NCBI GenBank assembly: GCA_035593725.1
Contig: DAOSZN010000001.1
Location: 124,001 to 188,000, forward strand
Origin: UBA4971 sp029551185
Lineage (GTDB): Bacteria; Bacillota; SHA-98; UBA4971
Direction of reading: 5' to 3'
Length of the DNA stretch: 64,000 bases
Shown here: positions 33,208 through 42,825 of the stretch, piece after piece
Numbering within the stretch: position 1 is the first letter of the stretch
Layout of the letters: every line of letters begins with the position of its first letter
Program-made: the position numbers and the translations under genes
The notes under the pieces: model-generated
The model's input: the letters and a program-made list of their open reading frames with translations, nothing else
Database searches by the model: none
Told to the model about the DNA's origin: nothing

Positions 33208-35229
33208 ATGGGCGATTTAAGGCAAGTTGAGAAGAGGCTGGCAGAGCTCAGAGAGGAAATCGAGTATCACAATTATAGGTACTACGTTTTAGATGATCCT
33301 GTGATATCAGATGTCGAGTTCGATAGGCTCATGAATGAACTCATAAGCCTTGAGGACGAGTATCCTGAGCTTGTAACGGAAGATTCGCCGACGCAACGGG
33401 TGGGGGCAGTGCCGGTTACTGCCTTCGCGCAGGTTATTCACAGTTCTCCCATGATGAGTCTTTCAAATACTTATTCGATTCAAGAACTTGCGGCATTCGA
33501 TATGAGAGTAAGGAAGGCACTTAGCGGAGAGTCTGTGGAATATGTCGCTGAACTCAAGATTGACGGGCTTGCGGTATCCCTTACATATGAGAACGGGCAT
33601 TTCACTCGTGGTGCGACAAGGGGAGACGGTACTCACGGGGAGGATGTAACCCATAACTTAAAAACCATTCGTTCCATTCCCATGCGCCTTAGGGGCGACA
33701 GTAAGGTTTCAGTGGACGTCCGCGGGGAAGTTTACATGTCAAGACGTGAGTTCGCAAAGCTCAACGAGGAGCGGAGACTAAGCGGTGACGCGCTCTTTGC
33801 GAACCCACGGAATGCGGCTGCAGGCTCATTGAGGCAGATGGACCCGAGAATTACGGCTGCAAGGCAATTGGATATATTTGTCTATGGCGTAGGCGATATT
33901 AACGGGGTTACACTGAATACTCAGATGGCAGTCTTGGAGTTCTTGAGGGAATCGGGTTTTCGGGTAAACCCTAATGTGAAGCTGTGTCATAACATTGACG
34001 AAGTCATGGATTTTGCTGAAAGCTGGAATGAGAAGCGAGGAGACCTCGACTATGATATTGACGGTGTGGTCGTTAAGGTAAATTCCTTGAAACAGCAGGC
34101 AACTCTGGGTGCCACAGCAAGGACTCCCCGGTGGGCGGTGGCTTACAAGTTTCCTGCAAAGCAAGGGACGACTGTTATACGGGATATCATTGTTCAGGTG
34201 GGCAGGACCGGCGCTCTTACGCCTGTGGCTTTGCTTGAACCTGTGGAACTGGCCGGCTCCACTGTAAGCCGCGCCACCCTTCATAATGAGGACATCATAA
34301 AATCGAAAGACATCCGCATAGGCGATACAGTTGTTGTGGAAAAAGGCGGGGATATTATCCCTGAAGTAGTCAAGGTCATTACCACGAAAAGAACCGGCCA
34401 TGAGCAGGAGTTTGTAATGCCTGTAAAATGTCCGGAATGCGGAAGTGATGTGATAAGAGCGGAAGGAGAGGTTGCGTCTCGCTGCACAGGCCGGGATTGT
34501 CCTGCTCAAATCCGTGAGGGAATAATTTTCTTTGCCTCAAGGGATGCCATGGATATTGAAGGTATGGGACCTCAGCTGGTATCTCAATTGATTGCCCGAG
34601 GACTTATCAAAGGGTTCAGCGATATTTACTCACTTAGCTTTGAAGACTTGGTTAAGCTGGAACGTATGGGAGCAAAATCCGCTGAAAACCTCTTAGGCGC
34701 TATCAGGACCTCAAAGAATCGTCCCCTTCATAGACTGATAAATGCTTTAGGAATCCGTCATGTAGGGGAGAGAACAGCCCGTGACCTGGCAGCTCATTTC
34801 GGGTCTATGGACAAACTGTCTGAGGCTACATATGATCAGCTTATGAGTATTCCTGAGATTGGGCCGAAGGTTGCCGAAAGTGTTGTCACGTTCTTCAGGG
34901 ATCCCAGAAATCGGGAGGAACTCAAGAGGCTAAAAGCTAAAGGCGTAAATATGGTAGAAGACACAAGACCCGCATCACCTGAGAAGGCAAATCCTTTCAG
35001 AGGAAAGACCGTGGTATTTACAGGTTCTCTCGGGAGATTTACAAGAAAAGAAGCGGAAGATGCGATTCTCGCTTCAGGCGGGAAGACCTCAGGGAGCGTC
35101 AGTAAGAACACTGACTACGTAATAGTCGGCAAGGATCCCGGGTCCAAGTACAATAAGGCAATAACCCTTGGAATCCCTGTCCTTACCGAAGAGGAATTCG
35201 AAATGATGCTTAAGGGGGATGAAATGTGA
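33208..35229 (+). CDS. ligA: NAD-dependent DNA ligase LigA
   Basis: The 673-residue protein has all LigA parts: the Ia domain (YHNYRYYVLDDPVISD), the adenylated lysine in AELKIDGLA, the OB-fold VGRTGALTPVA, the four-cysteine zinc finger CPECGS...CTGRDCPAQI, helix-hairpin-helix repeats (GIRHVGERTA, IPEIGPKVA) and a C-terminal BRCT domain (FRGKTVVFTGSLGRFTRKEA). It joins Okazaki fragments. It lies between pcrA and gatC with a four-base overlap to gatC. Confidence 0.97.
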   Translation: MGDLRQVEKRLAELREEIEYHNYRYYVLDDPVISDVEFDRLMNELISLEDEYPELVTEDSPTQRVGAVPVTAFAQVIHSSPMMSLSNTYSIQELAAFDMRVRKALSGESVEYVAELKIDGLAVSLTYENGHFTRGATRGDGTHGEDVTHNLKTIRSIPMRLRGDSKVSVDVRGEVYMSRREFAKLNEERRLSGDALFANPRNAAAGSLRQMDPRITAARQLDIFVYGVGDINGVTLNTQMAVLEFLRESGFRVNPNVKLCHNIDEVMDFAESWNEKRGDLDYDIDGVVVKVNSLKQQATLGATARTPRWAVAYKFPAKQGTTVIRDIIVQVGRTGALTPVALLEPVELAGSTVSRATLHNEDIIKSKDIRIGDTVVVEKGGDIIPEVVKVITTKRTGHEQEFVMPVKCPECGSDVIRAEGEVASRCTGRDCPAQIREGIIFFASRDAMDIEGMGPQLVSQLIARGLIKGFSDIYSLSFEDLVKLERMGAKSAENLLGAIRTSKNRPLHRLINALGIRHVGERTARDLAAHFGSMDKLSEATYDQLMSIPEIGPKVAESVVTFFRDPRNREELKRLKAKGVNMVEDTRPASPEKANPFRGKTVVFTGSLGRFTRKEAEDAILASGGKTSGSVSKNTDYVIVGKDPGSKYNKAITLGIPVLTEEEFEMMLKGDEM

Positions 35230-35519
35230 GAATCACCAAGGAAGATGTAGGACGCATATCAATCCTTGCCAGGCTCAAATTAAGTGAAGACGATCAATCC
35301 CTGTTCGCAGAGCAGCTGTCCGGGATTCTACAGGTTATTGACTCTTTGGATGAGGTGGACACAGGAGACATGAATCGGATGATATCCCCGGCCGGGCTTA
35401 CTAATGTTTTCAGAGAAGATGTCGTCTTGCCTTCTATAGATCCGGAAGAAGCTTTGAAAAACGCTCCTGACAAGGAGGGGGCGTTCTTTAAAGTGCCGAG
35501 GATTCTTGAGGCAGACTAA
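35226..35519 (+). CDS. gatC: GatC subunit of aspartyl/glutamyl-tRNA amidotransferase
   Basis: This 97-residue protein matches GatC: VGRISILARLKLSEDD at the start, the central HTT-like region VDTGDMNRMISPAGLTNVFREDVV, and EEALKNAPDKEGAFFKVPRIL at the end. GatC stabilises GatA-GatB. The GTG start overlaps the ligA stop. Confidence 0.95.
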   Translation: MRITKEDVGRISILARLKLSEDDQSLFAEQLSGILQVIDSLDEVDTGDMNRMISPAGLTNVFREDVVLPSIDPEEALKNAPDKEGAFFKVPRILEAD

Positions 35520-35564
35520 GAAATGGGCTGCCGGAGGCTGCAAGGAGATAGGAGGGAAACTCGA

Positions 35565-37073
35565 TTGAGACTGAATGAACTCAAAGCCCATGAGCTTCTA
35601 CCTTTAATAAGAAGGCATGAAGTCACTGTGGAAGAGGCAGTCACTGAGACGCTTGACAGGATAGCAGCTTTGGACGGGACTATTCAGGCGTACATTACGG
35701 TGGCAAGGGAACATGCTTTGCAAAGAGCCAAAGAGGCTGACGCAAGGCTTGCTAAAGGCGAACCCCCCAGGCCTTTGGAGGGACTTTCCATTGCGATAAA
35801 GGACAATATCTGCACAAAGGGCATAAGGACTACCGGCGCGTCCAGATACTTGGAGGATTTCATCCCTCCTTATGACGCTACTGTTATTGAGCGCCTTGAG
35901 GATGCCGGCGCGATTGTTGTAGGGAAAACCAATATGGATGAATTTGCCATGGGGTCTTCTACGGAAAATTCTGCCATGTTTTCTACGAGAAATCCCTGGA
36001 ATCTAAACAGGGTGCCAGGGGGATCCAGCGGAGGCAGCGCAGCTTGTGTCATAGCGAATGAGGCTGTCTTTGCGTTGGGTTCTGATACAGGAGGGTCAAT
36101 TCGTCAACCTGCATCTTTTTGCGGTATTGTAGGACTAAAACCAAGTTATGGCCTGGTATCAAGGTACGGCCTGATCGGGTATGCGTCATCTATGGACCAG
36201 ATTGGCCCCATGACCCGGGATGTCAGGGATTGCGCGCTGATTCTGAATGTAATTGCAGGCAATGATCCGAGGGATTCCCAATCTTATCCCGGGGAGTTGC
36301 CTGATTATGCCGGGTGTTTGGTTCCGGAAATAAGTGGGCTCACAATCGGTGTCCCTAAGGAGTTCTTGGAAGAAGGGCTTTCCGGGCCGGTAAGAGATGC
36401 ATTTATGAAGGCTTTGGATAGGTTGGAGGAGCTGGGCGCAAGAGTTGTGGAAGTCTCGCTGCCTCATGTAAGACATGCTCTCGCTGCTTACTATGTTATA
36501 TCTTCCGCTGAAGCCGGCTCAAATCTGGCCAGGTTGGACGGGGTAAGATACGGGTATCGCGCCCCCGGGCAAGAGGATTCAGCATCAATGATGGCAGCGT
36601 CCAGAGGAGAAGGGTTGGGGCCTGAGGTAAAACGCAGGATAGTCCTGGGCACTTACGTATTATCAGCTGAAAACCGCGAGAAATATTTCAACGAAGCGCT
36701 TAGGGTCCGCTCGCTCATTTCCCGGGATTTCCAAGAAGTCTTTAAGACATGTGATTGTCTCGTCGGTCCTACCTCCCCGACTGTAGCGTTTGAGGCAGGA
36801 GAGAAGACCAGGGATCCACTGGAGATGTATCTTTCTGACGTCTATACTGTGCCTCCTAATTTGGCGGGAATTCCCGGGATTTCCGTCCCGTGCGGGTTTG
36901 ATGAGGAAGGCATGCCTGTAGGTCTCCAGATCATGGGTAAGCAATACGATGAGGCGACTTTGCTCAGGATAGCGTACGCTTTTGAGCAGGCTACGGATTT
37001 CCACAGAAGAAGGCCTGAAGTCCCACAAAAGACTTATCAATCAGAGTCGGCCGGGGGTGAAAGAAGTGTTTGA
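35565..37073 (+). CDS. gatA: GatA subunit of aspartyl/glutamyl-tRNA amidotransferase
   Basis: The 502-residue amidase-family protein has the Ser-cisSer-Lys triad: lysine in SIAIKDNICTKG and the serines in GGSSGGSAACVIA and GSDTGGSIRQPA. It releases ammonia from glutamine for GatB. TTG 35565 is preceded by AGGAGGG at eight bases and gives the standard start LRLNELKAHEL. The operon is gatC-gatA-gatB, so this organism charges Asn- and/or Gln-tRNA by the indirect route. Confidence 0.95.
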   Translation: MRLNELKAHELLPLIRRHEVTVEEAVTETLDRIAALDGTIQAYITVAREHALQRAKEADARLAKGEPPRPLEGLSIAIKDNICTKGIRTTGASRYLEDFIPPYDATVIERLEDAGAIVVGKTNMDEFAMGSSTENSAMFSTRNPWNLNRVPGGSSGGSAACVIANEAVFALGSDTGGSIRQPASFCGIVGLKPSYGLVSRYGLIGYASSMDQIGPMTRDVRDCALILNVIAGNDPRDSQSYPGELPDYAGCLVPEISGLTIGVPKEFLEEGLSGPVRDAFMKALDRLEELGARVVEVSLPHVRHALAAYYVISSAEAGSNLARLDGVRYGYRAPGQEDSASMMAASRGEGLGPEVKRRIVLGTYVLSAENREKYFNEALRVRSLISRDFQEVFKTCDCLVGPTSPTVAFEAGEKTRDPLEMYLSDVYTVPPNLAGIPGISVPCGFDEEGMPVGLQIMGKQYDEATLLRIAYAFEQATDFHRRRPEVPQKTYQSESAGGERSV

Positions 37074-38505
37074 GCCTGTAATAGGAATAGAAGTTCACAC
37101 GCAACTCAAAACTGAATCAAAGTTGTTTTGCTCTTGTTCCACAAGATTTGACGCAGCTCCCAATCGGAATACATGCCCTGTTTGCCTGGGACTTCCCGGC
37201 GCCTTGCCTGTTCTTAACAAAAAAGCGCTTCTTTTCGGGATCAAAACAGGTTTGGCTTTCAACTGCGAAATCGCGGAGTTTTCCGGATTTGACAGGAAGA
37301 ATTACTTCTACCCTGATTTGTCCAAAAACTATCAGATAACTCAAGATGCTTTCCCTATTGGCACAAACGGGCATATAGATGTGATGACAGACGGCAAAAC
37401 ACGTAGAATACGTATTAAGCGGGTGCATCTTGAGGAAGATGCGGGCAAGTCCGTTCATGAAGGAGGCACTATCACCGGCGCAGCATATTCACTGGAAGAT
37501 TATAACCGCGCAGGAGTACCTCTTCTGGAAATTGTGAGTGAGCCGGACATAAGATCTCCGAAAGAAGCATATGAGTACCTTTTGATGCTAAGACGCATAT
37601 TGCTTTACTTGGAAGTATCTGACTGTAAAATGGAAGAGGGATCTTTGCGGTGTGATGTCAACATCTCAATAAGGCCTGAAGGATCAGATGAGTTCGGAAC
37701 CCAGGTGGAACTCAAGAATTTGAACTCTTTCAGGGCTGTCGAGAGGAGCCTTGAATATGAGGTGGAGCGTCAATCCCAGCTGGTGGCGAGTGGCGGGGAA
37801 GTGATCCGGGAGACCAGGCATTGGGATGAGGCAAGTCAAGTCACTGTATCTATGAGACGCAAAGAACGTGCGGAGGATTACAGATACTTCCCTGAACCTG
37901 ATCTTGCGCAGCTTAATATCAGAAGATCCTGGGTTGACGAGATTAAAGCGACTCTTCCTGAGCTTCCGGCAGCACGGCGCATGCGTTTCATAGAAAGTTA
38001 CGGGCTTCCGGAATATGACGCTTCTCTCTTAACTGACACAAAAGAACTGGCCGATTACTTCGAGGCAGTTGTCAGAGAATATGGCGAGGCAAAGACTGTG
38101 AGCAACTGGATCATGGGGGAGCTTTCAAGACTCATGAACGCCACCGGTATAGGAATTGAGTCAGTGAAGGTCAGGCCCGGCGACATTGCTGCCATGCTGA
38201 AGATGATAGACAAAGGGACAATCAGCGGTAAGATTGCAAAGACTGTTTTTGAGGAAATGTTTGCGGAAGGAAAGTCCCCGGAGACTATAGTCAAGGAAAA
38301 GGGCCTTGTGCAGATAACTGACGAAGAGGAACTGGCAAAGATTGTGGATTGCGTAATAGAGGAGAATCGAGAGGTGGCTGACCAAGTAAGAGAAGGGAAA
38401 GATAAGGCTCTCGGTTTCCTTGTGGGGCAGGTTATGAAGATGACAAAGGGGCGGGCAAACCCCCAAGCGGTAAACAAGCTATTGCGTCAACGTCTGGCTA
38501 ATTGA
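37066..38505 (+). CDS. gatB: GatB subunit of aspartyl/glutamyl-tRNA amidotransferase
   Basis: The 479-residue protein begins FEPVIGIEVHTQLKTESKLF and has a zinc-type cysteine set (CSCSTRF...CPVCLGLPG), FDRKNYFYPDLSKNYQI, the phosphate-binding segments and the C-terminal YqeY-like tail ending GQVMKMTKGRANPQAVNKLL. It amidates misacylated tRNA. GTG 37066 overlaps the gatA stop by eight bases. Confidence 0.97.
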   Translation: MFEPVIGIEVHTQLKTESKLFCSCSTRFDAAPNRNTCPVCLGLPGALPVLNKKALLFGIKTGLAFNCEIAEFSGFDRKNYFYPDLSKNYQITQDAFPIGTNGHIDVMTDGKTRRIRIKRVHLEEDAGKSVHEGGTITGAAYSLEDYNRAGVPLLEIVSEPDIRSPKEAYEYLLMLRRILLYLEVSDCKMEEGSLRCDVNISIRPEGSDEFGTQVELKNLNSFRAVERSLEYEVERQSQLVASGGEVIRETRHWDEASQVTVSMRRKERAEDYRYFPEPDLAQLNIRRSWVDEIKATLPELPAARRMRFIESYGLPEYDASLLTDTKELADYFEAVVREYGEAKTVSNWIMGELSRLMNATGIGIESVKVRPGDIAAMLKMIDKGTISGKIAKTVFEEMFAEGKSPETIVKEKGLVQITDEEELAKIVDCVIEENREVADQVREGKDKALGFLVGQVMKMTKGRANPQAVNKLLRQRLAN

Positions 38506-38533
38506 AAACTTAATTATTCCAAATACATCTGTA

Positions 38534-39481
38534 ATGGAGAAGGAGAGTGGGGCGGGGGTGGCAATCAATGCTGATAATCACGCAAAAAAACAGAAGTTTT
38601 CGTCCCAAGCCGCCTATCAACACTGGGTCGCCGACGGGCTGCTCCTTTTGATCACAATCATCTGGGGTACTACGTTTGTTATCGTAAAAGGCATTCTTCC
38701 AAGGGTAGATCCTATTGTCTTGATAGGAATGAGGTTTCTTGTGGCTTCTCTCGCTGTGACCTTGGTCTTGGCCAGGCAAATCCTGCGGGCGGATGGAAAG
38801 GCCGTAAAGGCCGGTATAGTAATTGGATTGATCCTTTTTACAGGTTACATATTCCAGACTGTCGCTTTGGAGTACACAACTGCGTCAAAATGTGGCTTCA
38901 TTACAGGCTTATCTGTAGTCTTGGTTCCTATTCTTTCTGCATTTCTTTTAAAGAAATCCCCTGGTATTCCTTCTCTTATTGGGGTGGGATTCGCAACTTT
39001 AGGTTTGGCGCTCCTTAGTCTTGATTTTACTGAGGCGACGTTGTTCCAAATGGGGGATTTGCTATCTCTGTTAGGTGCTGTTGCTTTTGGCTTTCATATA
39101 TTGGCAGTGGCGAAGTTTGCGCCTTTGTATGATGTGAGGATACTGGTGGTAATGCAGCTTTGGACTGTGGCTGTCGCTGCCTTTGCAATGGTAGGATTGC
39201 GAGTGTTTGCATTGGGGCAAACTATTTTGTTTTCGCCCGGCAATAAGGAGCTTATAGGCATTGGATTCCTTGGAATTTTCGCGACTGCTTTGACCTTATT
39301 TGTGCAAAATATCGCTCAGAAATTTACAAGCCCTACGCATGTAGCGATTATATTTGCCACAGAACCGGTGTTTGCCGGGATCTTCGGCTGGTGGATTTTA
39401 GGAGAAACCTTGACAAGAACTCAAATGGTAGGCGCTGTACTAATAATTGCGGGAATCCTCGTTGCAGAGGTGATAGGCTAA
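38534..39481 (+). CDS. EamA/DMT-family transporter
   Basis: The 315-residue membrane protein has ten hydrophobic segments and two EamA repeats, with LLLITIIWGTTFVIVKGIL near the start and ATEPVFAGIFGWWILGE in the second repeat. Members export amino acids, nucleosides or other metabolites, and the substrate cannot be read from sequence. A highly charged cytoplasmic N-terminus of about 35 residues precedes the first helix. GTG 38558, after AAGGAGA, is an alternative start. Confidence 0.85.
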   Translation: MEKESGAGVAINADNHAKKQKFSSQAAYQHWVADGLLLLITIIWGTTFVIVKGILPRVDPIVLIGMRFLVASLAVTLVLARQILRADGKAVKAGIVIGLILFTGYIFQTVALEYTTASKCGFITGLSVVLVPILSAFLLKKSPGIPSLIGVGFATLGLALLSLDFTEATLFQMGDLLSLLGAVAFGFHILAVAKFAPLYDVRILVVMQLWTVAVAAFAMVGLRVFALGQTILFSPGNKELIGIGFLGIFATALTLFVQNIAQKFTSPTHVAIIFATEPVFAGIFGWWILGETLTRTQMVGAVLIIAGILVAEVIG

Positions 39482-39495
39482 GGTTGTTTTGTGCT

Positions 39496-40878
39496 CTATG
39501 AGGTAATCGGCAGACTGAATGTGAATGTAGTGCCGAAGCCCGGTTCGCTTTCCGCCCAGATGGATCCCTTATGAGTTGTTATGATTCCCTTTGCGATGGC
39601 AAGGCCCAGTCCGGTGCCGCCTGTGGCCCGGTCGCGGGCCCTGTCAGTTCTATAGAAACGGTCGAAGACATGGGGCAAATCCTCTTTGGCAATTCCCGGT
39701 CCTGAATCTGTTACAGACACCAAAATGCTGTTATCAAGGCAGGATGCCGAGACAAAAATTCTTCCGCCGTCCGGAGTGTGGTGGACTGCGTTTGCCAACA
39801 AGTTAACAAGGACTTGAGCTATACGGTCCGGATCCGCTTGAATTTTGGGAAGCGCCTCTTCAATGTTTGTCTCCAAATGGATTCCCCGCGCGTCGGTCTC
39901 TGCAGCGAAAACCGAGGCGACTCGCATGATTACGTCCTCGATCCCGGTAAGCTGTAGGCTTAGGGGAAATCCCCCGGATTCCATTTGGCCGAGATGAAGA
40001 AGGTCCTCGACAATCCTGGCCAATCTAAGGACTTCGTCATGGAGAGAGACTATTGTCTCTTGAGTCGGTTCTATAACGCCTTCTTGGATAGATTCGAGAT
40101 TGCCACGAAGCACGGATAAAGGGGTTCGTAGCTCGTGAGCTACATCAGCCATGAGCTTATGACGGGCCTCTTCATTGGCTTTGAGGCTGTCCTGCATGAA
40201 ACTGAAGGCATGAGCTACCTCTTCCATCTCATCACCGGCTGGGACTTGGATTTTGACATCGAAGTCGCCGGATGCCATTTTGCGGGCTGCTACCGCCAAT
40301 TCGCTAAGTGGTTTGGACAGATGACGAGAGAAGATAAAAGCCAACCCTGTTCCGATTAGCGCGACGATAGCACATCCGATTATAGACGATGTTGTCATTC
40401 GACGTAGAAATGCTGATTCCAGGGTCATAAGACCTTTTTGAAACTCAGTTACTATCGCAACTGAACCTACGACCTTTCCATTAACTGTAATAGGCAACTT
40501 AAAAGGTGTAGCCTTCTCATTGAGAAAGAGTCCTACGTCTTGTCCGATGGAATCAGCGATGATTCTACCTGTTTCGTCTGCGAGGAGGATTCTTTCAGGG
40601 CCTGCTGTCGCAGGAGGCATCATAAGGCGTCTCGGCAAACCCCTTCCGCGCACGAATTGCGTAGCTCTTATCAGAGCGTTGACACCTTCCCATGAACCTT
40701 GCTGAGTGTAATAAGCAGCAAGCAGCCTTTGCCATTGGGTAGCCCTGGCTTCATTGTTGCTGCGTACGTACCAATCAAACAATGAGCGTGTGGTAAAACT
40801 CCAAAGGACCGCTGTTACTACAGAGCTTAGTACAGCAATGGAAAGGAACGCTATAAGAAGTTTCCGCCTAATTGTCAC
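39496..40878 (-). CDS. Membrane sensor histidine kinase (HAMP, HisKA, HATPase)
   Basis: The 460-residue protein has one N-terminal membrane helix (about 8-30), an external sensing region of about 125 residues, a second helix (about 157-180), HAMP, a HisKA domain with phospho-histidine in MADVAHELRTPLSVLRG, and an ATPase domain with NLLANAVHHTPDGG, VTDSGPGIA and GGTGLGLAIAKGI. The external part contains a single-cache-like stretch RILLADETGRIIADS. It should phosphorylate the response regulator encoded just upstream. The signal is unknown; the neighbouring secreted protein is a possible partner. Confidence 0.95.
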   Translation of the reverse strand: MTIRRKLLIAFLSIAVLSSVVTAVLWSFTTRSLFDWYVRSNNEARATQWQRLLAAYYTQQGSWEGVNALIRATQFVRGRGLPRRLMMPPATAGPERILLADETGRIIADSIGQDVGLFLNEKATPFKLPITVNGKVVGSVAIVTEFQKGLMTLESAFLRRMTTSSIIGCAIVALIGTGLAFIFSRHLSKPLSELAVAARKMASGDFDVKIQVPAGDEMEEVAHAFSFMQDSLKANEEARHKLMADVAHELRTPLSVLRGNLESIQEGVIEPTQETIVSLHDEVLRLARIVEDLLHLGQMESGGFPLSLQLTGIEDVIMRVASVFAAETDARGIHLETNIEEALPKIQADPDRIAQVLVNLLANAVHHTPDGGRIFVSASCLDNSILVSVTDSGPGIAKEDLPHVFDRFYRTDRARDRATGGTGLGLAIAKGIITTHKGSIWAESEPGFGTTFTFSLPITS

Positions 40879-40932
40879 AGCTGCTATACCGCCTCTCTTG
40901 CAGTCTTGTCGTTTCCATGCAGTGGAGGTCTC

Positions 40933-41619
40933 TTAAGGAACAAGTTTATACCCGACGCCGTAGACTGTCTGAAGGCGCTTGGGATTAGCAGGGTCATCCT
41001 CAATCTTTTTACGTAGATTGCTGACATGTGTATCAATGGATCTTTCGTAGCCTATATAAGCCTCGCCAAGGGATGCGTTGACCAACTGAAGGCGGCTGGC
41101 TACTCTGCCCGGCCTTTCCGCAAGGAAAAGCAGGATAGAGAACTCAGTGGGCGTCAGAGCTGCTTCACGGCCTGACACTGTCACCTGATGGCCGTCTACA
41201 TCTATTGCTATGTCGCCGACTTTCAGGACGCCTTTCCGGTCTTCAATGCCTTTGCCTACCCGCCTGAGGACTGCCCTGACCCGCGCGGCCAGTTCTCTTA
41301 GGCTAAACGGTTTTGTCACGTAATCATCAGCCCCGAGCTCCAATCCGAGGACTCTGTCAATTTCATCTGACTTTGCAGTAAGCATAATTACGGGAACATC
41401 GCTCACTTGGCGGATTTCCTTACAGACATCGAATCCGCTCTTTCCCGGAAGCATCAGGTCCAGAATAATGAGATCAGGATTTACCCTGCGAGCGGTGTCG
41501 ATGGCGGAAAGCCCGTCTTTTGCCCAGAATACCTCGTATCCCTGGGCCTCCAGATAGTCCCTGATGATATTACCGATTGCCTCTTCGTCGTCAATTACCA
41601 AAATCCTTACACTTTCCAT
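40933..41619 (-). CDS. OmpR-family response regulator
   Basis: The 228-residue protein has a receiver domain with acidic D10-D11, phospho-acceptor D54 in LIILDLMLPGKSG, LTAK and YVTKPF, and an OmpR-type winged helix at the C-terminus (LTPTEFSILLFLAERPG, SIDTHVSNLRKKIEDDP, TVYGVGYKLVP). It belongs with the kinase gene 54 bases downstream. OmpR-type regulators bind direct repeats with an 11-bp period, and one such repeat lies at 42608-42625. Confidence 0.95.
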   Translation of the reverse strand: MESVRILVIDDEEAIGNIIRDYLEAQGYEVFWAKDGLSAIDTARRVNPDLIILDLMLPGKSGFDVCKEIRQVSDVPVIMLTAKSDEIDRVLGLELGADDYVTKPFSLRELAARVRAVLRRVGKGIEDRKGVLKVGDIAIDVDGHQVTVSGREAALTPTEFSILLFLAERPGRVASRLQLVNASLGEAYIGYERSIDTHVSNLRKKIEDDPANPKRLQTVYGVGYKLVP

Positions 41620-41703
41620 ATGTAGTCCACCTCTGGCCTCTGGTTTGACTCCATGCCTGTATTTCCGTCATCCAATTGTATTCTCCCTCATGCTGAGAAA
41701 ACT

Positions 41704-41735
41704 TGCAAGGGAAGGTCACAAAGCCTTCCCTTGCA
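41704..41735 (-). terminator. Terminator after the secreted-protein gene
   Basis: TGCAAGGGAAGG (41704-41715) pairs with CCTTCCCTTGCA (41724-41735) around an eight-base loop. On the - strand it is followed by a short T-rich run (AGTTTTCT). It would end, or attenuate, transcription from the secreted-protein gene before the response regulator. Confidence 0.75.
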
Positions 41736-41857
41736 CAAGAGAATCGTGAAGTGTTAAGTGTTCTGAAATGCCGTGGGTTACTGTGCTTTTTAGGGCACAT
41801 TCTTCTTGAGGCGCCGAGGTCTTTTATTATGGCCTCTTAAGACGTATTTTTGGGGTA

Positions 41858-42541
41858 TCAGTTATCAGGATTCTGAGTTTGCCCGCAGAAGGGACAGACT
41901 CCCCGGTCTTGGCCTTTTCCGAATCTAAGACCCTGTCTTAGGCCGACTTTCTGTCCTGCCTGGAATCCCTGGGAGAATCCTTTCATAAACCCCTGCTTGT
42001 CACCTGCGGATCGACCATGACCTGTATGGATACGAGACATGTTTTTGCCACTGATGTTCTGCCCGATACTCGGTCCGGTTTCGGGTGGCCCGATTTCTTT
42101 GCGGTTAAGCGCAAGCTTTAGGTCTTCTTCCATCTTGGCGATGGCTGTCCCTGCTTTCTCAGGGGCAAGCCTTCCTCCGGCGACCTGGGTGTCCAGGAAT
42201 GCCTTCCGCTCTTCTAAGAGAGCGTCAACAAGCTCACTTTCACTGATGCCCTTCTCCGCAGCTATTTCCACGAAGGATTTGCCTTCGTGCCTGGCAGCAA
42301 TCACGTCTTCAACTTTCATGTTAATGATTGATGCGATCTTAGCTATCATTGGTGTTAGTTGCCTTCTGCCAAACGGCTTTGAATCCTGAGGAGTGATTTG
42401 TACAGGAACTTGCGAGGTTTCTTGCAGAGTAGCCTGAGGGGCTTCTTCCGCGAAAGCGAGACCTGTAGCAGACATTATAACTAACAGAGCAGTGATTATC
42501 GTTGCGATACCGGCAATACGAATCCTTGGCGCAGTTTTCAT
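41858..42541 (-). CDS. Secreted protein of unknown function, DUF2680-like, with C-terminal zinc-knuckle motif
   Basis: The 227-residue protein has a signal peptide (about 1-31, ending GLAFAEEA). Residues 60-135 are predicted helical and have the pattern VEDVIAARHEGKSFVEIAAEKG followed by SESELVDALLEERKAFLD, which resembles DUF2680-type proteins. The C-terminal half is rich in Gly, Gln and Lys and ends with CPFCGQ, which could form half of a metal site. The gene is transcribed toward the response regulator and kinase. Its upstream -10 (42569-42574, - strand) lacks a -35 but has an OmpR-type repeat, so the two-component system may activate it. Confidence 0.6.
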   Translation of the reverse strand: MKTAPRIRIAGIATIITALLVIMSATGLAFAEEAPQATLQETSQVPVQITPQDSKPFGRRQLTPMIAKIASIINMKVEDVIAARHEGKSFVEIAAEKGISESELVDALLEERKAFLDTQVAGGRLAPEKAGTAIAKMEEDLKLALNRKEIGPPETGPSIGQNISGKNMSRIHTGHGRSAGDKQGFMKGFSQGFQAGQKVGLRQGLRFGKGQDRGVCPFCGQTQNPDN

Positions 42542-42568
42542 GAGTTTGATCGCCTCCTTTCAAAACTT

Positions 42569-42574
42569 ATTATA
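42569..42574 (-). promoter_or_regulatory. -10 element of the secreted-protein gene
   Basis: TATAAT on the - strand lies 28 bases upstream of the ATG. The position where a -35 should be has no match to TTGACA, as is typical of activator-dependent promoters. Confidence 0.55.
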
Positions 42575-42607
42575 GCTTGAGGTTTTCAAGGTCCGGCCTG
42601 GAAAATG

Positions 42608-42625
42608 TTAAGATAATATTAAGAT
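42608..42625 (-). promoter_or_regulatory. OmpR-type direct repeat, candidate response-regulator box
   Basis: TTAAGAT at 42608-42614 and at 42619-42625 are exact repeats with an 11-bp period. They lie about 45-65 bases upstream of the expected start of transcription of the secreted-protein gene. Response regulators of the OmpR family bind in this way. Confidence 0.5.
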
Positions 42626-42825
42626 CTGTGAGACAGGGCTTGGAACTTCCGAGGAGATACATGGAATCTTTTGGGATCTCTTCAGGATCTTGCAGGCAAC
42701 GTTAGAGATTCCAAAAGCGGCGTTCGGAACATTTTCTTTGTAGGCTTGGGAAGGATAATCAAAGTGAGGTGTCTAAAGGATCTAAACCTATTGTTTGGCA
42801 ATGTTTATGTTTGGGGGGAAAGTCA

